Shown here piece after piece: positions 25,801-34,957 of a stretch of 64,000 nucleotides of DNA. Location: NCBI RefSeq assembly GCF_021129215.1, contig NZ_JAJOLP010000001.1:1426001-1490000 (forward strand), in the 5' to 3' direction. The notes below the pieces were generated by a model. That model saw only the letters and a list, made by a program, of their open reading frames with translations. It was not told the origin of the DNA and did no database searches. Numbering within the stretch: position 1 is the first letter of the stretch; each line of letters opens with the position of its first letter. This DNA comes from Agromyces sp. S2-1-8. GTDB lineage: Bacteria > Actinomycetota > Actinomycetes > Actinomycetales > Microbacteriaceae. Made by a program: the position numbers and the translations under genes.

Positions 25801-26396
25801 GCCCAGCCGGCCGAGCGGGTGTTGAGCGTCGCCATCGTGGTCGTGCCCTCGAGGCGCTTGGCCGTTGCGTCCCAGTTGGGGTAGCGCGCCATGACCTGGC
25901 GGGCGTCGTCGACGAAGAGCTCGTCGAAGTCGATGCCGGCCGGCACGTCGGTGACCATGATGCCCGGGTCGGATGCGGTCGGCGTCCACGTGCCGGTGAG
26001 CTTGCGCCCGCCGTTCAGCGTCGCGCCGTCGCCTGCGCCGACCCAGCGGACGGGAGCCGCCTCGCTGCCCGAGTCGGCGTTCGTGAGCGCGAGCGTCTCG
26101 TCGAGGTAGTACTCGCCCTCGGCGAGCTGCACCGTGACCGGCGCACCGCCGGGGAGAGCGTCGCGCACGAGCTCCTGCGCCCGCGCGAGCGACTTCACGG
26201 ATGCCTCGGCCGAGTCGCCGGTCGCGGCGTCGTCTCCGTCCGGGGCGACGTAGACCGTGACGGCCTCGGCGGCGTGCGCCGGCATGGCGGTGAGGGTCGA
26301 CAGGGCGAGCGCGGCGAGTCCTGCGCCGGCGATCGTCTGCAGGAGGCGGCGCGCCCGTCGGGGCGGGCGCGATGGTGCGGCGATCTGTTCTGACAC
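22878..26396 (-). CDS. secreted right-handed beta-helix protein with PDZ, carbohydrate-binding-like and Ig-like domains
   Basis: A 1172-residue exported protein. GTG at 26396 follows AAGGGAG and leads into a signal peptide (twin Arg-rich start, hydrophobic core, cleavage near PAHAAEA). Residues ~45-700 form a parallel beta-helix of the GH141/pectate-lyase type (TVYVAPDGDD at its start, asparagine ladders such as GNNVL-type turns). Residues ~790-850 are a PDZ domain (GGSVAEAAGLKADDLVRTING). Residues ~905-1000 resemble a galactose-binding-like sandwich, and the tail has two Ig-like repeats of the YRTGDGGFQPYSG type. It probably acts on a plant or microbial polysaccharide outside the cell. No specific catalytic residues can be assigned. 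Confidence 0.85.
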   Translation of the reverse strand: MSEQIAAPSRPPRRARRLLQTIAGAGLAALALSTLTAMPAHAAEAVTVYVAPDGDDAATGDSAEASVKSLARAQELVRDALPGGAPVTVQLAEGEYYLDETLALTNADSGSEAAPVRWVGAGDGATLNGGRKLTGTWTPTASDPGIMVTDVPAGIDFDELFVDDARQVMARYPNWDATAKRLEGTTTMATLNTRSAGWAEPTTGYVRAMHCHDWGSVSFTIEGRSADALQLDFVGDNNRPQDCGSGLPMNSGAVMVENIREELDAANEWYLDREANKLYLKPAAGVDLGAATVEVGELHELVTLTGDSPADPIHDIAFENLAFERTHRTLFDSTFESLARGDWSVVRKGAATVKNSRDVTFADSSFTDLGGNGVFLDGYNSGTKITASRFEDNGATDVHVVGSPAAVRDYAGNYFTTPRITDLEAGPKTEDYPRDVLIEGNIMRNNGRYEKQTSSVNISMALGVTVRGNSLSDSPRACLNFSDTTWGGHLVQDNDIFDCVRETGDNGSINAWGRTRFWKTGAANNAFASLADGVEFMGNTGGALTAEQAREMMKLDTIEPITIDHNRFWHDGDWAIDLDDGSSNFVMTNNVLLKGGVKLRDGFDRTLRNNLILDGSTYEQVSYMPGGDEIDHNITLGRIPYDNVLNDPARAQYAIGKNLFWNAGAAIDIRPRGGVTEKLSVDGSSLNTATSWYAAGLDRDSKVGDPAFTSTDPTGDYDFTVGDASPAVALGYENIPMTGFGAPGGALPPEAVLPTGTTAPDPIELARRKYVERLWGGSIANITTTAEQSSYAISDFKGVKFVAVPGGSVAEAAGLKADDLVRTINGTAVTEQRNSFWQAYNALPAGEPITLGVRRASTDVTITLTKPTEPELLNNTSGVVYRTAASPTRETWLWRDAARGGGGAWLDDIDATQNLGDSWELTFHGTGIDVVSQINSDLGNVDISIDGEFLKTQSFANPTRLHQQTVLSIDDLEPGVHTITGTMKSGSYMIVDAFRTHPVVPDGAAPTVALATSPDVPESGWFTGGVTVTATATDEVDAAPSIEISTGSGWQPYTGAIAITAEGATTVTARATDASGNVSDEATLTVRRDTVDPVTTAKVDTKKRIVTLAATDATSGVDRIEYRTGDGGFQPYSGPIQVGKSVTTIEYRAVDAAGNAETSRTLELERKAGPKG

Positions 26397-26466
26397 TGGG
26401 GAACTCCCTTGTCCGTCGTGCGTGGCGAGCCGAGAACCGGCATAAACATCGGATCTATCGCGGCTT

Positions 26467-26495
26467 ACGCTAGGGGCATTCTTCGCAGGCGTCAA
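26467..26495 (-). promoter_or_regulatory. promoter of the beta-helix gene
   Basis: On the minus strand TTGACG (26495-26490), a 17-nt spacer and TAGCGT (26472-26467). The leader to the GTG would be about 65 nt. Confidence 0.6.
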
Positions 26496-26592
26496 TGAAT
26501 ACGGTGAATGCCAGTGGCGATACCTCCGATGTCAGGGCCGGTCGGGGAGTCCAGCGAGCGGGCGAGGCGGCGTGCCGTGACAGACTCGACGG

Positions 26593-29211
26593 ATGACCCA
26601 GCCCCTGCTCGACCGCGTGCCGCGCCCGTACGATGCCGACGCGATGTACGACGCCTTCGTCGAGTGGGCCGACGACCGCGGCTTCGCCCTGTACCCGGCG
26701 CAGGACGAGGCGGCCATCGAGATCGTGTCGGGCGCGAACGTCATCCTCTCGACGCCCACCGGCACCGGCAAGTCGCTCGTCGCCGTCGCCGCCCACGCGA
26801 CGTGCGTCGCCCGCGGTGGCCGCTCGTACTACACGGCGCCGATCAAGGCGCTCGTGAGCGAGAAGTTCTTCCAGCTCGTCGAGGTCTTCGGGGCGGCGAA
26901 CGTCGGCATGGTCACGGGCGACAGCTCGGTGAACGCCGACGCCCCGATCATCTGCTGCACCGCCGAGATCCTCGCGAACCTCGCGCTGCGCCACGGCGCC
27001 GACGCCGACGTCGACCAGGTGGTCATGGACGAGTTCCACTTCTACGGCGACCCCGACCGCGGCTGGGCATGGCAGGTGCCGCTGATCACGCTGCCGCGGG
27101 CGCAGTTCGTGCTCATGTCGGCGACCCTCGGCGACGTCGAGGCGATCGCCGACGACCTCTCGCGGCGCACCGGCCGGCCCACCGCGCAGGTCACGGGTGT
27201 CGAACGCCCCGTCCCGCTCCACTTCTCGTACGCGAAGACGCCGGTGCAGGAGACCGTCGAAGACCTGCTCGCGACCCGACAGGCTCCCGTCTACATCGTG
27301 CACTTCTCGCAGGCGGCCGCGATGGAGCGGGCGCAGGCGCTGTCGTCGATCCGCGTCGTCACGCGCGAGCAGCGCGACGAGATCGCCGAGGCGATCGGCG
27401 GGTTCCGCTTCACGACGGCCTTCGGCAAGACGCTCTCGAGGCTCGTCCGGGCGGGAATCGGCGTGCACCACGCGGGGATGCTCCCTCGCTACCGCCGGCT
27501 CGTCGAGACCCTCGCCCAGCGCGGCCTGCTGCGGGTCATCTGCGGCACCGACACGCTCGGCGTCGGCATCAACGTGCCCATCCGCTCGGTGCTCATCACC
27601 GCGCTCTCGAAGTTCGACGGCCAGCGGATGCGCCAGCTCAGCGCGCGCGAGTTCCACCAGATCGCGGGGCGGGCCGGCCGCGCCGGGTACGACACCGCGG
27701 GCACCGTCGTCGTGCTCGCGCCCGACCACGAGATCGAGAACGAGGTCGCACTGCGCAAGGCCGGCGACGACCCGAAGAAGCTCAAGAAGGTCGTGCGCAA
27801 GAAGGCCCCGGCGGGCTTCGTGACCTGGAGCGAGGTCTCGTTCGACCGGCTCATCACCGCCGTGCCCGAGGCGCTCACGCCGCACCTGCAGCTCACGGCG
27901 GCCATGCTCATCAACGTGATCGCGCGCGGCGGCGACGTCGTCGGCGACATCCGCGCCCTCGTGTTCGACAACCACGAGACGCGCGCCCGCCGCTTCGAGC
28001 TCGCGCGCCGTGCGCTCGAGATCCTGCGCACGCTGCGCGACGCGGGCGTCGTGGTGATCGCGCCGGTCGCTTCGTCGAGCGTGTCCGTTTCCGCCGACGG
28101 TGCCCGTGCCGACGGCCACACCCGGTCGGAACGGAATCACTCGGCGGGCGGCGGGCTCGGCGTCGAGCTGCACCTCACCGTCGAGCTGCAGCCGAACTTC
28201 GCACTCAACCAGCCGCTGTCGCCGTTCGCGCTCGCGGCGATCGAGCTGCTCGACCCCGCGTCGACCGGCACGGCGAACGACGGCGTCGGAACCGGGCACT
28301 ACGCCCTCGACGTCGTCTCGATCATCGAGTCGACGCTCGACGACCCGCGGCCGATCCTCTCGCAGCAGCAGTTCAAGGCGCGTGGCGAGGCGGTCGCCGC
28401 CATGAAGCAGGACGGCATCGAGTACGAGCAGCGCATGGAGGCGCTCGAGGAGGTGACCTGGCCGAAGCCGCTCGACGAACTGCTGCACCAGGCGTTCGAG
28501 ACCTTCGCGTCGAGCCAGCCGTGGGTGCGCGACTTCGAGCTCTCGCCGAAGTCGGTCGTGCGCGACATGTTCGAGCGCAGCATGTCGTTCGGAGAATACG
28601 TCTCGTACTACCAGCTCGCCCGCAGCGAGGGCCTGGTGCTGCGCTACCTCTCCGACGCGTTCCGCGCCGTGCGCCAGACGGTGCCCGACGACGCGAAGGA
28701 CGAGGAGCTCTACGACCTCATCGAATGGCTCGGCGAACTCGTGCGCCAGGTCGACTCGAGCCTCGTCGACGAGTGGGCCGAGCTCATCGATCCGGCCGCC
28801 CACCTGCCCGAGGACGAGCGGGCCGTCGTCCCGCCGGCGCCCCCGTCGGTCGTCACGAACCGGCGCGCGTTCACGGTCCTCGTGCGCAACGAGCTGTTCC
28901 GCCGGGTGCAGCTCGCGGCCCTCGAGCGCGACGACGAGCTCGCCGAGCTCGACCCCGAGGCGGACTGGCCCGGCGCGCTCGACCGGTACTACGCCGAGCA
29001 CGACGAGATCGGCACGGGGCCGGCGGCCAGGTCGCCGCGCATGGTCGCCATCGACGAGACGGATGCCTCGAGCGGCATGTGGCGGGTCGAGCAGACCATC
29101 GACGACCCGGCCGGCGACCACGACTGGCGCATCCGAGCCGACGTCGACCTCGACGCGTCGGCCGAGGAGGGCGTCGCCGTCGTGCGGGTCACCGAGGTCG
29201 TCAGGCTCTGA
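26593..29211 (+). CDS. DEAD/DEAH-box helicase of the DUF3516 (Ski2-like) type
   Basis: An 872-residue superfamily 2 helicase. Walker A is STPTGTGKS (residues ~53-61), Walker B is DEFHFYGD, motif III is MSATLGD, and motif VI is QIAGRAGRAGYD. The C-terminal ~350 residues are the DUF3516 region found in actinobacteria. It probably unwinds structured RNA or RNA-DNA hybrids; the in vivo role is not established. CAGACT lies 6 nt before the ATG, so a leaderless mRNA is possible. It is divergent from the beta-helix gene. Confidence 0.93.
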   Translation: MTQPLLDRVPRPYDADAMYDAFVEWADDRGFALYPAQDEAAIEIVSGANVILSTPTGTGKSLVAVAAHATCVARGGRSYYTAPIKALVSEKFFQLVEVFGAANVGMVTGDSSVNADAPIICCTAEILANLALRHGADADVDQVVMDEFHFYGDPDRGWAWQVPLITLPRAQFVLMSATLGDVEAIADDLSRRTGRPTAQVTGVERPVPLHFSYAKTPVQETVEDLLATRQAPVYIVHFSQAAAMERAQALSSIRVVTREQRDEIAEAIGGFRFTTAFGKTLSRLVRAGIGVHHAGMLPRYRRLVETLAQRGLLRVICGTDTLGVGINVPIRSVLITALSKFDGQRMRQLSAREFHQIAGRAGRAGYDTAGTVVVLAPDHEIENEVALRKAGDDPKKLKKVVRKKAPAGFVTWSEVSFDRLITAVPEALTPHLQLTAAMLINVIARGGDVVGDIRALVFDNHETRARRFELARRALEILRTLRDAGVVVIAPVASSSVSVSADGARADGHTRSERNHSAGGGLGVELHLTVELQPNFALNQPLSPFALAAIELLDPASTGTANDGVGTGHYALDVVSIIESTLDDPRPILSQQQFKARGEAVAAMKQDGIEYEQRMEALEEVTWPKPLDELLHQAFETFASSQPWVRDFELSPKSVVRDMFERSMSFGEYVSYYQLARSEGLVLRYLSDAFRAVRQTVPDDAKDEELYDLIEWLGELVRQVDSSLVDEWAELIDPAAHLPEDERAVVPPAPPSVVTNRRAFTVLVRNELFRRVQLAALERDDELAELDPEADWPGALDRYYAEHDEIGTGPAARSPRMVAIDETDASSGMWRVEQTIDDPAGDHDWRIRADVDLDASAEEGVAVVRVTEVVRL

Positions 29212-29358
29212 CGTTCGGCGGCTGGTTGAGGAGCTCCTGCGCGGAGCCGCGACGCGCCTCGACCCGGTGAGCCCTCGCCGAGACCGGGTCAGTGGTTTCG
29301 ATACGCGTCCGATGTCGTCGGGCGCTGCCCGACCGGTGGAGGTGGTCGGGTCGCGCCC
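29212..29358. repeat. degenerate Microbacteriaceae-type intergenic repeat
   Basis: A 147-bp convergent intergenic region. GGTTTCGATACGC (29294-29306) and GCCCGACCGG (29327-29336) match the element at 41578-41617, and GACCCGG...CCGGGTC forms a further dyad. No gene is visible. It may terminate both convergent genes. Confidence 0.45.
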
Positions 29359-30252
29359 TCACGCGACCGCGAGCATGCCCGCCGCCACGAGCGCGAGCAC
29401 GAGGCCGGCCCATTGCACGGGCGCGATGCGCTCCTTCAGTACGAGCGCTGCGAGCAGGATGGTGCCGGCCGGGTACATGGCGCCGAGCACTGCCGCGATC
29501 GCCAGCTCACCGGCGCGGATGCCGAGCAGCAGGAGCGTGTTGGCGGCGGCGTTGACGAGCCCGCAGGCGATCGCGATGCGCAGGCCGGTCCGGCGGTCCG
29601 CGGCGACGGCATCGAGCTGGGCGTCGTCGCGCCGAGGCATCCTTGCCGCCCGCGACCGCGCCGGCAGTGCGAGCGCCCCGGCGACCGCGAACATGATCGC
29701 CGCGGTCACCGCGCTGTTGACGAGCAGCGGCCACAGCCCGCTCTCGTCGGCGGTCTGGTCGATGATGATGAAGAACGCCCCGATCGCGGCGCCCGACCCG
29801 ATGCCCATCACGATGCCGGTGATGCTCGGCCTGACCGCGCCGCGCTCGGGCACGAAGCCCACGAGCACGACTGCGACGAGCGCGATGCCGAGCGCCCAGT
29901 ACGCGAGGGGGCCGAGCGAGCCGCCCGTCGCGAGCCCCCAGGCCATGGGCACGACGGCCGAGACGAGCGCGGTGAGCGGCGAGAGGATCGACATCGGCCC
30001 GATCGCGAGGCACGCGTAGAGCAGGCCGATCGCGACCGCGCCGGCGACGCCGGCCGCCGCGCCCCACCAGAGGTCGGCCGGGGCGCGCACGCCCCCGATC
30101 AGCGGCGCCGCGATGGCGAGGGCGACGAGGCCCGCGAGCCCGGAGACCGCCGTCGCGAGCACCGCGCCGAGGCGTTTCGCCGCGAGTCCGCCGAGGAAGT
30201 CGGCCGAGCCGAAGACGAAGGCTCCGGTGAGCGACAGGACGGCGGTCAGCAT
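29359..30252 (-). CDS. EamA/DMT-family transporter
   Basis: A 297-residue, ten-TM drug/metabolite transporter with two EamA repeats. TLLLLGIRAGELAIAAVLGAMYPAGTILLA is the typical ninth-tenth helix region. The start was set at the Met immediately before TM1 (30252). In-frame Mets at 30288 and 30303 would add a hydrophilic extension without a ribosome binding site. The substrate is unknown. Confidence 0.85.
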   Translation of the reverse strand: MLTAVLSLTGAFVFGSADFLGGLAAKRLGAVLATAVSGLAGLVALAIAAPLIGGVRAPADLWWGAAAGVAGAVAIGLLYACLAIGPMSILSPLTALVSAVVPMAWGLATGGSLGPLAYWALGIALVAVVLVGFVPERGAVRPSITGIVMGIGSGAAIGAFFIIIDQTADESGLWPLLVNSAVTAAIMFAVAGALALPARSRAARMPRRDDAQLDAVAADRRTGLRIAIACGLVNAAANTLLLLGIRAGELAIAAVLGAMYPAGTILLAALVLKERIAPVQWAGLVLALVAAGMLAVA

Positions 30253-30474
30253 GGTCGATCCAGCGTATCGGGCGCCGTCGTTGCTCATTCGCGCGGGGTT
30301 CATCGGGGGCTCTGCTCATCTGAGCAGCGGTCACGGATTCCGTTATGAAATCGCGGCGAACGGGGCCTGAATCCCCTTGGCAGGGCCTGAGGCCGGTCAT
30401 AGGCTACGGGACATCGCCCCGCCGCCGGCGCGCTCGACTCGGTGCCGTATCCGAGGTGGAGGTGTGATCGTCCT

Positions 30475-33400
30475 ATGAGGAGAGTCATGCAACGTCGCAC
30501 AATCAACTGCTTGTCCGCGGTGGCCCTGGCCGCTGCGGGCTCGCTCGTCGCCGGGGTGCTCGGCGCCGCGCCCGCGTTCGCCGCGGTCGACGGCTCGGGT
30601 GTCGTGATCAACGAGGTCTACGCGCGCGGCGGCAGCGCGAACCAGCCGTTTCAGAACAAGTTCGTCGAGCTCTACAACCCGACGAATGCCGACGTCTCGC
30701 TCTCGGGGTGGTCGATCCAGTACCGCTCGGCGACGAGCACCGGCGCCTCGAGCGGGGTCGGCGCACTGACCGGCACCATCGAGTCGGGCGGGTACTACCT
30801 CATCGGCCTGAACAGCAACGGCGGCACCGGTGCGGCGCTGCCCACCCCCGACGCCTCGTTCTCGGTGGCGCCGAGCGGCACGACGGGTTCGCTCTTCCTC
30901 GCGAAGACCGCTTCGGCGATCAACCCGGGCAACGGCTCGGTCGTGAACAACCCGCAGGTCGCCGACTACGTCGGCTACGGCGGCTCGCTGAACTTCGAGA
31001 CGGCCGCCGCGGCCTACCCGGGCTCCAACTCCGACCCCGGCAGCATCGTCCGCACGAACTTCAAGGACACCGACGACAACTCGAAGGACTTCTCCTTCAC
31101 GGCGACCCCGACGCCGCAGAACTCGGGCAGCCCGGGCGGCCCGGTGCTGCCGGTCGCCAAGACGATCGCCCAGATCCAGGGCACCGACGTCGCCGCGAGC
31201 CCGCTCGTCGGCCAGGCCGTCGTGACCGAGGGCGTCGTCACGGCCGACCACCGCGTCGGCGGCTACGACGGCATCTTCATCCAGACTCCCGGCCCCGACA
31301 CCACGCCCAAGGCCTCCGACGGCGTCTTCGTCTATCTCCACGGCGAGAACCCCGGCGTCGAGATCGGCGACAAGGTGCGCGTCACGGGCACCGTCGAGGA
31401 GTTCAACGGCCAGACCCAGCTCCGGCCCGCCACGGCGGCCGACGTCGAGCTCGTGCAGGCGGATGCAGGGCTTCCCGCGCCCACCAAGCTCCCCGCGACG
31501 GCAGTCGGCAACGCGGCGCGCGAGGTCTTCGAGGGAATGCTCGTCGTGCCCGACGGCACCTACAAGGTCATCTCGAGCCACAACCTCAATCGGTTCGGCG
31601 AGCTCTGGCTGAACGCGGGCACCGCCATGCCGGTCAAGTCGACCGAGACGCAGCGCCCGGGCACCAAGGCGGCGAGCGACATCGCCGCGGCGAACAAGGC
31701 GAGCCGCATCCTGCTCGACGACGGCTACAGCATCGCCGTGCGCAACTCGAACGGCACCGACAACCCGGCTCACCCGGGCGACCAGCCCTACTTCACGAAG
31801 GGCACCGTCGTGCGCAACGGCGACGTCGCGAGCTTCCCTGCGTCGGGCTACGTGCTCGGCTGGGGCTTCAACGAGTGGCGCCTGCAGCCGCGGACCCCGA
31901 TCAACGACGCGAGCCCGGCTTCGGTGAAGCCGACGTTCGCGAGCGTCGACGCCGCGGGCAAGGTCATCGGCAACCCGCGTCCCACCACCGCTCCCGCGGT
32001 CGGCGGCGACATCACGGTCGCGTCGTTCAACGTGCTCAACTACTTCACGACGCTCACGTCCGAGAACTCGGAGGCGCGCGGCGCGGACACCGCAGAGGAG
32101 TTCGCGGTGCAGAAGGCCAAGATCGTCAAGGCGATCAACGGCCTCGACGCCGACGTCGTGGCGCTCCAGGAGATCGAGAACTCGGCGGCGCTCGGCGAGA
32201 CGCCCGACGAGGCGCTCGCGAACCTCGTCGCGGGGCTCAACAGCGCGGCGGGTGCCGGCACGTGGAAGTACGTGACGACGCCTGAGGCGCTGCACGACGC
32301 CGCGATCACCGACGTCATCACGAACGCCATCATCTACAAGCCCGCCACGGTGAAGCCGAGCGGCGAGGCGCAGACGATCATCGACGAGACCGTGTGGGAC
32401 ATCGCGCGCGAGCCGATCGCCCAGACGTTCAAGTACGGCAAGCAGTTCGTGACCGTCATCGCGAACCACTTCAAGTCGAAGAGCGGCACCGACCCGTCGC
32501 CCGAGCCCGGGCAGGACGCCTTCAACGACGAGCGCGTGAAGCAGGCCGAGTCGCTGCTCGCGTTCGCGAACTCGCTCTCCGAGGACCGCAAGAACGCGAT
32601 CTACCTCGTGGGCGACTTCAACTCGTACGCCAAGGAGGACCCGATCAAGGTCTTCACCGACGCGGGCTGGACCGACCTCGTGTTCAGCAGGGCGCGCGGT
32701 CAGTACACCTACTCGTTCGACGGCGAGCTCGGCTCGCTCGACCACGTGATCGCCTCGCCCGCCGCGGCGAGCCGGGTGCAGAAGGCCGCGGTCTGGTCGA
32801 TCAACTCGCCCGAGTGGGCCGGTCGCGAGTACTGGGGCCCCGCCGCAGAGACGGTGGCCGAGGCGACGCCGTTCCGCTCGAGCGACCACGACCCGATCCT
32901 CGTCGGCGTCGGCTCGGAGGCCGTGCCCGGCAAGGTCGACATCGACCTCGTCACGGTCAACGACTTCCACGGTCGCATCGAGCAGTCGGCCCCGTCGGGC
33001 GGCATCGCGGCGCTCTCGAGCGCGGTGAAGCAGATCCGCGCCGGCAACCCGAACACCGTGTTCGCGGCCGCCGGCGACATGATCGGCGCCTCCACCTTCA
33101 CGTCGTTCATCCAGAAGGACGAGCCGACCATCAAGGCGCTCAACGCCGCCGGTCTCGACGTCAGCTCGGTCGGCAACCACGAGTTCGACCAGGGCTTCGC
33201 AGACCTGACCGAGCGCGTGATGCCGATGGCCGACTGGGAGTACCTCGGTGCCAACATCCGTGACAAGGCGACGGGCGACGCCGCCCTGCCCGAGTACTTC
33301 ACGCAGACGTTCGACGGTGTGACCATCGGCTTCGTCGGTGCGGTCACCGACGAGCTCGAGTCGCTCGTGAGCCCGGCCGGCATCGCCGACATCACGGTCG

Positions 33401-34791
33401 AGGACCCGACCGAGGCGATCAACCGGGTGGCCGACCAGCTGAGCGACGGCAACGACGAGAACGGCGAGGCCGACATCGTGGTGGCCCTCGTGCACGAGGG
33501 TGCTGCGACGGTCGAGAAGTCGTCGGCGGTCGACGGCGCTTCGCGCTTCGGCAAGATCGTGCTCGGTGTCGATGCGAACGTCGACGCGGTCGTCTCGGGC
33601 CACACGCACCTCGCCTACAACCACGTCATCACGACCGCGGACTCGCCGGCGTTCAAGCACGCGCCCATGCCGGTGATCTCGAGCGGACAGTACGGCGAGC
33701 GGTTCAGCAAGATGGACATCCAGTGGGACCGCAAGACCAAGACGTTCACGATGAAGAACGAGATCTTCAGCCTCATGGACGGCACCACGCCGCTCTTCGC
33801 CGACGACCCGGCCGTGAAGCCCATCGTCGACGACGCGGTGAAGGTCGCCGACGAGCTCGGCAGCGTGCCGCTCGGCACGGCCGACGGGGCGTTCGGTCGA
33901 GCCGTCGCCTCCGACCCGGCCGGTGCCTCGTCGTTCCCCGAGAACCGCGGCGGTGAGTCCACGCTCGGCAACCTGGTCGCCGATGCGCAGCTCTGGTCGC
34001 TGAACGAGGATCGCCAGGACAAGGTCGACGTCGCCTTCATGAACCCGGGCGGCCTCCGCGCCGACCTGGCTTCGGGCACGGTCACGTACCGGCAGGCGGC
34101 CAACGTGCAGCCGTTCGCGAACACCCTCGTGACGCTGAACCTCACCGGAGCGCAGATCAAGCAGGTCCTCGAGGAGCAGTGGCAGCCCACCGGATCGTCG
34201 CGTCCGTTCCTGAAGCTCGGTGTCAACAAGGAGTTCACGTACACCTACGACCCCACCGTCCCGCCCGGATCGCCGCACATCACGGAGATGCGCCTGAACG
34301 GTGAGCTGATCGACCTGTCCGCGACGTACCTCGTGGGGGCGAACTCGTTCCTCGCTGCCGGTGGTGACAACTTCTTCACCCTCGGCAAGGGCACGAACAA
34401 GGCCGACTCCGGCAAGATCGACCTCGAGTCGATGGTCGACTATCTCGCGGCCGCGCCGAACCAGACGGTCAAGCCCGACACCGCCCAGCGCGCGGTCGGC
34501 GTCGACGTCCAGGGCGACGGCACCTACGCGCCGGGCGAGACCGTCACGGTGCTGCTGTCGTCGCTCGACTTCAGCCGCAGCGAGACGGCGGCCGGCACCG
34601 TCGTGATCTCGCAGGGTGGAGCGCAGCTCGCCACGGCTCCGGTCGTGCGGGCCTACACCCCGACGGTCGACGAGATCGGCAAGGCCACCGTCACGTTCGC
34701 GGTCCCCGCGGGCGCGAGCGGCCAGACGCGGTTCGACATCACGGTGCCCACGACCGGCACGGTGAGCTCGTTCACGCTGAACGTCGGCTGA
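30475..34791 (+). CDS. secreted multidomain nuclease / 5'-nucleotidase (ExeM/NucH-like)
   Basis: A 1438-residue exported protein. A signal peptide ends near APAFA. Domains in order: lamin-tail domain (~40-150; INEVYARGG), OB-like strand region (~225-330), endonuclease/exonuclease/phosphatase domain (~513-812; ASFNVLNYF, LQEIEN, VGDFNSY, SSDHDPI), calcineurin-like phosphoesterase (~822-1060; VNDFHGR, GNHEFDQGF, SGHTHLAYN), 5'-nucleotidase C-terminal domain (~1145-1310; NPGGLRADL) and an Ig-like tail. It should degrade extracellular DNA and then dephosphorylate the nucleotides. ATG at 30475 (after GGAGGTG) and at 30487 (after AGGAGA) are both plausible starts. There is no sortase motif. Confidence 0.93.
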   Translation: MRRVMQRRTINCLSAVALAAAGSLVAGVLGAAPAFAAVDGSGVVINEVYARGGSANQPFQNKFVELYNPTNADVSLSGWSIQYRSATSTGASSGVGALTGTIESGGYYLIGLNSNGGTGAALPTPDASFSVAPSGTTGSLFLAKTASAINPGNGSVVNNPQVADYVGYGGSLNFETAAAAYPGSNSDPGSIVRTNFKDTDDNSKDFSFTATPTPQNSGSPGGPVLPVAKTIAQIQGTDVAASPLVGQAVVTEGVVTADHRVGGYDGIFIQTPGPDTTPKASDGVFVYLHGENPGVEIGDKVRVTGTVEEFNGQTQLRPATAADVELVQADAGLPAPTKLPATAVGNAAREVFEGMLVVPDGTYKVISSHNLNRFGELWLNAGTAMPVKSTETQRPGTKAASDIAAANKASRILLDDGYSIAVRNSNGTDNPAHPGDQPYFTKGTVVRNGDVASFPASGYVLGWGFNEWRLQPRTPINDASPASVKPTFASVDAAGKVIGNPRPTTAPAVGGDITVASFNVLNYFTTLTSENSEARGADTAEEFAVQKAKIVKAINGLDADVVALQEIENSAALGETPDEALANLVAGLNSAAGAGTWKYVTTPEALHDAAITDVITNAIIYKPATVKPSGEAQTIIDETVWDIAREPIAQTFKYGKQFVTVIANHFKSKSGTDPSPEPGQDAFNDERVKQAESLLAFANSLSEDRKNAIYLVGDFNSYAKEDPIKVFTDAGWTDLVFSRARGQYTYSFDGELGSLDHVIASPAAASRVQKAAVWSINSPEWAGREYWGPAAETVAEATPFRSSDHDPILVGVGSEAVPGKVDIDLVTVNDFHGRIEQSAPSGGIAALSSAVKQIRAGNPNTVFAAAGDMIGASTFTSFIQKDEPTIKALNAAGLDVSSVGNHEFDQGFADLTERVMPMADWEYLGANIRDKATGDAALPEYFTQTFDGVTIGFVGAVTDELESLVSPAGIADITVEDPTEAINRVADQLSDGNDENGEADIVVALVHEGAATVEKSSAVDGASRFGKIVLGVDANVDAVVSGHTHLAYNHVITTADSPAFKHAPMPVISSGQYGERFSKMDIQWDRKTKTFTMKNEIFSLMDGTTPLFADDPAVKPIVDDAVKVADELGSVPLGTADGAFGRAVASDPAGASSFPENRGGESTLGNLVADAQLWSLNEDRQDKVDVAFMNPGGLRADLASGTVTYRQAANVQPFANTLVTLNLTGAQIKQVLEEQWQPTGSSRPFLKLGVNKEFTYTYDPTVPPGSPHITEMRLNGELIDLSATYLVGANSFLAAGGDNFFTLGKGTNKADSGKIDLESMVDYLAAAPNQTVKPDTAQRAVGVDVQGDGTYAPGETVTVLLSSLDFSRSETAAGTVVISQGGAQLATAPVVRAYTPTVDEIGKATVTFAVPAGASGQTRFDITVPTTGTVSSFTLNVG

Positions 34792-34810
34792 CCCGAATCC
34801 GACGTGGAGG

Positions 34811-34836
34811 GGGCCGGGTGCATGCGCACCCGGCCC
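34811..34836 (+). terminator. terminator of the nuclease gene
   Basis: A perfect 11-bp stem GGGCCGGGTGC/GCACCCGGCCC with an ATGC loop, followed by TCTTC, 20 nt after the stop. Confidence 0.75.
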
Positions 34837-34945
34837 TCTTCGCATGGCCGTGGCCGCCGGGGTGCCTCCCGTCCTCCACAGCCGCCCGGATGCTCCAGGC
34901 CGAGGCAGGCCCGCCCGAGGCCAGCCGGTACGTCGGGGCGCTCAG

Positions 34946-34951
34946 TAGACT
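34946..34951 (+). promoter_or_regulatory. -10 element of recQ
   Basis: TAGACT is followed after 6 nt by the GTG at 34958. Confidence 0.5.
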
Positions 34952-34957
34952 CGTCGG

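Noticed and set aside
22755..26393. A 1212-codon plus-strand open frame
   Set aside because: Antisense shadow of the beta-helix gene, without recognisable motifs, while the minus strand has a signal peptide and known folds.
30397..34845. A 1482-codon minus-strand open frame
   Set aside because: It is the antisense of the secreted nuclease gene. It is rich in Arg/Asp/Val/Gly from reverse-complemented GC-biased codons and has no domain.
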